From Garcia nutans (Eukaryota > Streptophyta > Magnoliopsida > Malpighiales > Euphorbiaceae), in assembly GCA_947685225.1 (NCBI GenBank), contig CANTUV010000003.1, positions 4,410,001 to 4,474,000 on the forward strand: a stretch of DNA of 64,000 nt, written 5' to 3'. The notes below the pieces were generated by a model that saw nothing but the letters and a program-made list of their open reading frames with translations, was not told the origin of the DNA and did not search any database. Shown one piece after another: positions 56,816 to 64,000 of this stretch (within the stretch, counting starts at the first letter, position 1; each line of letters opens with the position of its first letter). The position numbers were made by a program, and so were the translations under genes.

Positions 56816-57694
56816 TGTAATATCCCCATGTATGCCCTAGAAGTCTTGAATATTGTTGTTGTTTTAATTGGATTGAATGTATATTTGATTTGAAATAGGA
56901 AAGAAATTAAAAGAGAATGTGCATGTGTTGTTTTAAAAAGGAAAGTAAGGTGTAGAGAGAAATGTATATGTTGGGTATATGGTGGTATAACTAACATATA
57001 CATTAGTCAAAAGGGAGAGTCAATAAAAGAGGATATTTATTTGGATATGTGAAATTACTATTATGGGCATACAAGTGACAAAAGTTAAGTTAAATGGAAA
57101 AGGGTATATAGGTAATTGCTTGGTTAAAATCTCTTGGTGGAGATTTAAAGAAGAAGAGGAAGTTGACTTTTGCTTATTTTTCTTTTCTTCTCTTTGGTGT
57201 GCCGGCCATTCAAGAAAGGAGAGAGCAAGAGAGGTGTTCTTGATGCAAGAATTAAATTGAAGAAGGAAACAAAGGATTTGGTTAAAGATTTGTGGAATTT
57301 CTTCATTTAAGGTAAGTACTCTCTTGTTTTTCTTGGTTATTTTGAAGTTTTGTGTGAAGTGAATTAGGGTTTGTTGATTTTGTGATTTGGTGTGTTTGAG
57401 TTGTGTTATAAGTGTTAGTATTGATTGTAAGTTAAAAGGTTGAATTGGTGTTGGTTTGGTTGTGAAGATTGTAAGTTTAAGTGGATGTTGATTGTGAAGG
57501 ATCAAGAGTTAAGTTGGTTTTAGGGTTTTGAATTGGTGAATGATTAAATGTATGGTTAATTGTGAATATTGTGTTAAACATGCAAAATAAGTGTTAATGA
57601 CTTTGATTACATCCATTGGATTGAGTTTATGTTGTGCATATTGTGTCTAAATGCCATTAGAAGTGTTTTGGCCACAATTAGGGTTTTGTTCTTG

Positions 57695-57940
57695 AGTGAC
57701 ACGGCCAAAAGCAAGTTGAGACACGGCCAAGACTTATTATTTTTGAGAGACACGGCCAAGTCTAGAGAATTTTGGCCGTGTTGGATAGGTTTTGGGGTGA
57801 CACGGCCACAAGCTTGGCCGTGTCCTTTGAATGTGTTTGCTACTGCCTGAGTTGTGTTAAGAGACACGGCCGTGTCCTTGCCCGTGTCTGCCTCGGAAAG
57901 TTTTGGTCTTGAGAGACACGGCCACAAGCTTGGCCATGTC
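57695..57940 (+). repeat. GACACGGCC hairpin station
   Basis: Repeated GACACGGCCA and its complement TGGCCGTGTC. One unit pairs over 10 bp (57799-57808 with 57815-57824, loop CAAGCT); another is the 14-bp palindrome GACACGGCCGTGTC near 57863; a third has TGGCCATGTC, one change. Similar motifs lie at 62845-63205 and 25130-25240. Confidence 0.75.
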
Positions 57941-59355
57941 CCTTGGGTGTGTTTGCTACTGTGATGGTTTTTGGTTCTTCATGCATTGTTTGATTCTTCA
58001 AAAGTCTTTTGCTCCTAAACATTTTATATACACTCTAAATACTTTGTAATCAAAGAATGACCTAAACAAATGTATGTGGATGATTCTAAACCTATGAATA
58101 ATGATCTTTGGATTAGGTTTTGAAGAGATTGTGTTGCATTAACCTAATTGTTGAGAATTCTTGGAAGAGGAAATGTATAGATGGATGGAAATAGTTCTTG
58201 AGGTAAGTACCAATACATATGATTGTATTTATTTACATGATTTGAGGCTTAACACATTTGTTTGCAAATGTATTAAGTGGTTTACTATATTGTTAATATA
58301 ATTGGACTAAGGTGATGATAATGATGTGAAGGAGGTGAAGATCATTAACAAGGTAAGCATAAACCCTATTTGATTGTATATCCTTATATGTCTTTGAACA
58401 TTTACACATTGGGATGAAAGTGTTAAATAAGCTATTATATTATGGATGTAAATGAAGAATGTAAATCACTTTATATATATAAATATAAAGGATGAAATAT
58501 GAAATGGAAAGGTAGGAAGAAATGAGGATCATTCTTAAGGTATGTGCAATTTGTTATAATAAATGTTCTAATAATGAATGGTGTTAGTGTGTTTTGAGAA
58601 ATGATGAAATGTTATGTTATATGCATTGTGAATGGCAATGTATTATATGAATAATATATTTTGAAATGTTATATCAATAATGTTACATGCATCATATGGA
58701 TTGAGATATGATATGTTGTGAAGCCATTGTGATTGGCTATGACAGTTCAATTGAGACATGTGAGGCATGTTTGCCTAAATGATGATGGGAATTGTGAATG
58801 ATATTGATGATGAATTGATCAATGAATTATGTGTCTAATATGTTATTCATTTTCAGAGTTTTGTTGTTGGTGGCATGCCCAATAGTAACAATCTCTTGAA
58901 GTTAGGTTGGACTTGATCCTTGAAGCCAAGTTGGGTTGAAGTTTAACATGTTTTACTCCCCTTGAAGCTTGGTTGGGTCTAGCCCTTGAAGCCTAATTGA
59001 GATGTTACAACCCTTGAAGCTAGGTTGGATTGGTTCTTGAAGCCAAGTTGGGTTGATACTTAGCATGCTTTGTTCCCCTTGAAGCTTGGTTGAACCTAAT
59101 CCTTGAAGCCTAGTTGGGATAATGATAAATGTGATAATTAAACCAAAGCATTAACTCTGAAAGTCGAATGGCATATTAGTGTTTTGGGCCCGAGTCTGTC
59201 TTTATTGTCAATGTGAAATGTAAGTATTGAAATATTGATTGTGAGTATTAATAATGAATTATGATTGGTGAATTGTGAATAATATAATGTTATTAAGTGT
59301 GATATGTAAATGAATTGTGGTTGATGATAAAGGTTGTCTTCATTGGAAATGTGAT

Positions 59356-59530
59356 TCATGATTGGTATGATATGTAATGTTGTATTGCAATAATGATTGG
59401 TATGATATGTAATGTGTGTATTGCAATAATGAGTGGTATGATATGTAATGTGTGTATTGCAATAATAATTGGTATGATATGTAAAGTGTGTATTGCAATA
59501 ATGATTGGTATGGTATATATAATGTGGGTG
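59356..59530. repeat. 36-bp tandem array
   Basis: About 4.5 copies of a unit containing GATTGGTATGATATGTAATG and TGTGTATTGCAATAAT. It is specific to this LTR. Confidence 0.85.
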
Positions 59531-60104
59531 TATTAATATATTGGTTTTGAGTATTGGTGATGCATTGGGGTTGGTGATAATATTATGTATATATGTCCAT
59601 CATATATGAAATTAGCTAGGATATATTAAAGATGAAATTAAAAAGAAAAGAAAGTATGATAAGAACTAATTATATATTGAATTGATATATCATTATATGT
59701 TAATACTTCTATACTATATGTTTCTATTTTATATTTGGATTACTAAGCTCTCGGGCTTAGCGCAGGTGTGTATTCGCGCAGGTAAATAGGTGGAAAATAT
59801 GAAGTCTTTCGTTATGCCACAAGAAGAGTAAAAGTTTGTCGAGACCAACTAGAGAGTAATGCATACATGTATAACTTTTATATTGATGTATTTTGTTTGA
59901 GAAAGTAAGTATATGTATAAATGAAGTTTTGATAAAGATAATGATTTGGTAAATGTTATTTAAATTAACGTATTATGGATTGGAATTCTTTTACAGGTTT
60001 TAAAAAGGTAACGAAAAGTGGCATCCTTATACTTTATATATTTACCGTATGTATACCAGGTATATGTATAGTACTTATATAAGGTATCGGGGTGTTACAG
60101 TACA

Positions 60105-60818
60105 TGGATGTATTTAATAAACTAAATTATTACTAATGATCAAATTATTAGAGAGAAAGTAGTGTAATCATTAATTTAAGAAGAAGATAGTTTTAAGGAG
60201 GAAATATACATAATGTATACACAGTATATACATAAAATGTACACCTTTAGAATGATGATGATAATTTATGAAACTTATGTATTTGGAAAGAATTAATTAA
60301 GGCAAACCAAATTATTTATTGGAATTTAATTATCAAAAGTAAAATGCCAGATATGACCTTGAAAGATATAATTTCTATATGAATAAAGTTAGGTAATTTG
60401 TATTAGATATTACATGTTTATTACATGTAAGTGATATATTGGTAGTGTATAGTATTATTTTTGTAATATCTATGGTTTTAGTTAAATCAAATAATATTTA
60501 GCGATTAATTAAAGTGTTAGTAGTGGTGTACTTAATGTATACATAAGAGATATAGATAATATATACAAAGTATAAACCTAACATATACCTATTATATATG
60601 TTGAATGCATATTATACGCCTAATATATATAAGATTTACACTTGTTGTACACATAGTATACACATAAAGTATACATTGTCTATGTATTAGTCATTTAAAG
60701 TATACCTAAAATATAAATAACATATACATATACCAAAAATATATAAGACATAAATAAACATAGAATATACAATACATATAAATGAAGTATAAAATGGTGT
60801 TAGAAAAGTTAATGATAA

Positions 60819-60862
<44 letters not shown>

Positions 60863-62022
60863 GAAGAAAGATAAGTCAAAGAAGGATGAAATGTGATTGG
60901 TGGAAAATTATTTAATTATTTTATATATTTCAAAAGATGAGAATGGGAAGATCATTATTCATCTTCTTCTTCTTTTTAATTTTTCAATGTGAGATTGAGA
61001 GAGAAAGAGACAGAGAAGAGCACAAATTCTTTCCAAATACTAAATTTTACAAGAGATTTCAAGAGGATTTAAAGTGATTATGAAGGATTATTAAAGAAAA
61101 CAAGTAAGTACATCTCTTTAAGCTTTTATTTTGAGCCTTTAAGTTTATATATGGAATGTCTAGAGAGAGAAAGTATGATTTAATTGTTCAAATTGATAAT
61201 AATTAAGTTAAGGTGATGGATGAGTGATTATTTGATGAGTAATTAGTGAAGATGAGCTTAAATGATTAAAGTAGGGTTATGTAGTGAAGATGTATAAATT
61301 AGGGTTGTGGATTGGATAATTATAATTGTTGCCATGGAATAATTAAATGTTATTTTAATGTATATGGTATGATTCTTTGGTCAAAATTTTAATATGGATG
61401 AGTTTGGGTAAGTTTAGGATTATAGAAAGAATATGTATAATTAGGGTTTCCGACATGGATGATTTTATTTATTGAAATGAAATGAATTAGGGTAGTTATA
61501 ATGTAAATGTTAAGAATTTATGAGTGGAAAAGTGATATGAGTGGGTTTTAGTAAAGTTGATGTTTATGGTTATAATATGTGAAATTAGGGTTTTGGAAGG
61601 AGGATGTTATAATTGTTGTAACAAGATGAACTAGTGTTGTTTTGATGTAAATAATATGATTTTAAAGTGAAATGTGATTTGGATAAGTTTTGGTGAAGTA
61701 CATATAGATGGTTGTATTATATGAAAATTAGATTTTTGAAAGAGGTTTCCATAATTGTGAAGGTGAATTATTTTGATGTTATATTAATGTATAAGTAATG
61801 TTTTTAAAGTTAAATGTTGAAAATGAGATTTGTAGGTTGAAGTTTAAACAAGGTGGTAAATGGTGGAATTGGAGTATTAATGAGATTTTGATTAGAATTG
61901 AATAAATAATGATAGGTTAATAATTGATGAGCACGTAAATGACATTAAATGAGTAATGTTGTTTATTATTGAGTTATGCATATGTAGGTTAAAGAGATAA
62001 AGGAAGTAGAATTGAGAGTTTG
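60105..62022 (+). repeat. Family B-like LTR fragment
   Basis: Shares order and wording with 53700-54200: a (TAA)n run (60821-60861), CTTCTTCTTC, GAGATTGAGAGAGA, and AAGAGATTTCAAGAGGATTTAA then CAAGTAAGTAC. So it is the middle of an older family B LTR, split by the solo LTR to its left and the next LTR to its right. From about 61290 to 61850 it has diverged ~150-170-bp repeats with ATTAGGGTTT. No gene. Confidence 0.65.
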
Positions 62023-64000
62023 TGTAATATCCCAAAATTTAAAAAAATAAAATATTAATTTTTATAAATTAAATAAATGATTTAAAAGTATATATATATA
62101 ATAATTAAGTGAAAAAGGAAAATGTGTATATGATATATATATGTAGATATACATAATATATATAAGTCAACATTTTTTATATGGATCAAATGTTATTTTA
62201 ATTATTAAAATATTAATTAAGGGGTTAGTGGAAGGTTACTTTTTATGTATTAATTAATTAATATGTTTTTACTTGGTGGAGAGTGAAAGTGGGATATTTG
62301 TGTGGTTAAAAAGGAGAGTAGTTGGATCGAGTTGAGTGGATCATTATCTTCATCTTCTTCTTTCTCCATTGAAGCCGGCTACCTCCATCAAAAGATTAGT
62401 TCTTACTAACTCAAGTAATTGAAGGATTGCAATTGTTCAAGTTGGAGTTTTAAGGATTTCCTCCATATTTGATAAGTTTCCAACTTGTTTCCTTGATTTT
62501 CTTTGAAAGTTTGTATATATGTTAATTGGATGTTTGGTGTGGTATGTGTTTATAGTTGATATTGGTATGTTTGAAGTTCTTTTGGTTAGTTAATTATGAA
62601 ATTAAGGTTGGATTGAGGATATGGTTAAGTTTGGTGGAGAGAATAAGAGTTTTGGGTTGTGTAACTTTTGAGTTGTGAAGTCATGGTTGTAATTGTGTAT
62701 TTTTATTTTTAATTGAGTTACTTTGATGTTTACCCAAGTATTTTTTGGTATAATGATGGATTTGGTTGAGTTTGTATATAGTTGAAAAGGGTAATGAAAG
62801 ATAATTTTGGATGTGACAATTATGTATTGATATCTGGATTTTGGCCTAACACGCCCAGTGACACGGCCATGTCGTTGGGCGTATCGATGGTTCTATTTTT
62901 AGTGTTGGTAACACGTGCAGTGACACTCCCATCTCACTGAGCGTGTCACAACTTCTATAATATTATAGTTTTGACAAGTGTAGTGACTCATCCATGTCAC
63001 TGAGTATATCATAGCTACTGTATTGTAGGAGTTTTGACATGGGCAGGGACAAGCCCATGTCTTTGAACGTGTTTTATCTGCTGTAATATAGAGCTTTAGG
63101 ACACGGTCATTGACATGCCCATGTCACTGAGCATGTCAAAGCTTCTGTGTTGTGGGTTTAGGGCACAGTTATTGACACGCCCGTGTTGTTGAGCGCGTCA
63201 TGTGTAAAGTTTTCTCTAGATAGTTCTTTTCCTTATTTTCCTTTGTGTATCTTATCCTTATGTTGAGAGGTTTTGTTTATACCTATAAGTGTGTTACTAA
63301 GTGATTATTTATAATCACATTTGGTTTAGGCTTTGAAGAGACTTGAGTTACCCTAGTCCAAGTGTTGAGGGATATCTTAGAAGAGGAGGTTGAAAGTGGT
63401 GTTTGTTGATTTTAGAGGTAAGTACAAACTTTGAATAATTGCTTATATTTATATGACATTGGGACTTAACATATTTGGTTGAAAAATGTATTAAGTTACT
63501 TACTACATTGTTGGTGCATGAGTAATATGCTATGATTTGTATAATGTGAACTAAGTGCAAAATGTGATAATGACCCAAAATGTATGGGTAATGCAGTTTG
63601 TTGTGTGTACTTTAAAGTTGGTATGTAAAGTCATTGGTAATGGCTATATTGATATAAGTGAGATATTTGAAGCATTGTGCCTAGTTTGATCATGAGAAAA
63701 CGAGAAAGGATTTGATAATGAAATTATAAAAGAATGGTGTGCCTAGTATGTTATTCAATTTTCAGAGTTTTGTATTTGGCAGCATGCCTAAGACGTAGCA
63801 GTCCTTTGAAGCTGGGTTAGGCTTGGTCCTTGAAGCCTAGTTGGGTTGTTACATGATGTAGAAAACCCTTGAAGCTGGGTTGGGCCTAGTCCTTGAAGCC
63901 TAGTTAGGATATTACATATGAGGTAATACTCATTGTGATTATGATTTGTCTTCGGGGCTAGACACATGGTGTCATCTTGGACCAAAGTAGTAACTCTGGG
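62023..64000 (+). repeat. Family B LTR running off the right edge
   Basis: Starts TGTAATATCCCAAAATTT after flank GTTTG. It has a leader with CATCTTCATCTTCTTC, a GGTAAGTAC site near 63419, a long GACACGCCC/GGGCGTGTC station (62845-63205) and a CCTTGAAGC station (63795-63915; arms TAGGCTT 63818-63824 and AAGCCTA 63833-63839). The end is outside the window. Confidence 0.82.

Larger units (their letters stand above)
56816..60099 (+). mobile_element. Family B solo LTR
   Basis: 3284 bp, TGTAATATCCCCATG to TATCGGGGTGTTACA, with a perfect 5-bp target duplication GTACA (56811-56815 and 60100-60104). Contents: AAGGTAAGTACTC near 57310, a GACACGGCC station (57695-57940), a CCTTGAAGC station (58890-59120), a 36-bp tandem array (59356-59530) and the stem-loop 59744-59761. 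The short frame at 57607-57927 is made of station repeats. Confidence 0.92.

Noticed and set aside
57607..57927. 106-residue frame rich in GHGQACGRV repeats
   Set aside because: It is translation of the GACACGGCC station in a solo LTR.

Overview
The window looks like repeat-rich intergenic DNA of an angiosperm nuclear genome, probably a dicot; the species cannot be fixed from the sequence. It is AT-rich and built almost entirely of LTR retrotransposons nested inside one another. The only gene-like sequence that is not plainly retroviral (a plant mobile domain, PMD, gene) itself lies inside a retrotransposon. I see no rRNA, tRNA, CRISPR array or intact cellular gene.

Three retrotransposon groups recur. 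Family A has LTRs of about 2.1 kb that begin TGTAGACCC and end GCTCACA; one copy flanks Tat-type Ty3/gypsy gag-pol (extra RNase H, VDD reverse transcriptase). Family B has LTRs of about 2.2-3.3 kb that begin TGTAAYATCC and end GGGTGTTACA; they belong to Ty3/gypsy chromoviruses with a chromodomain, probably the Tekay/Del lineage. Family C is a compact Copia-type element carrying only gag.

Layout. 1-877 is the leader of a minus-strand Tat-like element, and 878-7185 is its 5' LTR, split by a young gag-only Copia element (1228-5413). 7186-7909 and 25103-25385 are parts of an older family B LTR broken open by a Tat element at 7910-25102. That element, read right to left, holds a truncated 5' LTR, gag, protease, RT, RNase H and part of integrase, then a plus-strand (antisense) PMD pseudogene, a 42-bp tandem array, a polypurine tract and the 3' LTR. 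A family B solo LTR (8237-11335) sits in its 3' LTR, and a family A solo LTR (15366-17433) sits in PMD exon 2. 25386-26974 is a chromovirus gag-PR-RT fragment; 26975-30074 is two opposed partial family A LTRs; 30075-32780 is a decayed plus-strand chromovirus pol. The 3' LTR of that pol (32782-33355 plus 48950-50579) was split by a complete but decayed minus-strand chromovirus (33356-48949), which in turn took a family A solo LTR in its 3' LTR (35449-37657) and a family B solo LTR in its integrase (39142-42023). 50580-52927 holds two hairpin-forming tandem arrays and a possible unclassified LTR. 52928-64000 is a stack of family B LTRs.

The most interesting pattern is not a gene. LTRs of all three groups carry 'hairpin stations': clusters of short inverted repeats at fixed positions whose sequence differs from copy to copy while pairing is kept by matching changes in both arms. 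In families A and C the station lies just upstream of a TATAAATA box. In family B there are two stations plus a conserved stem-loop, followed in some copies by a splice-donor-like CAGGTAAGT. I am not aware of a published description of this; it is inferred by eye from this one window.
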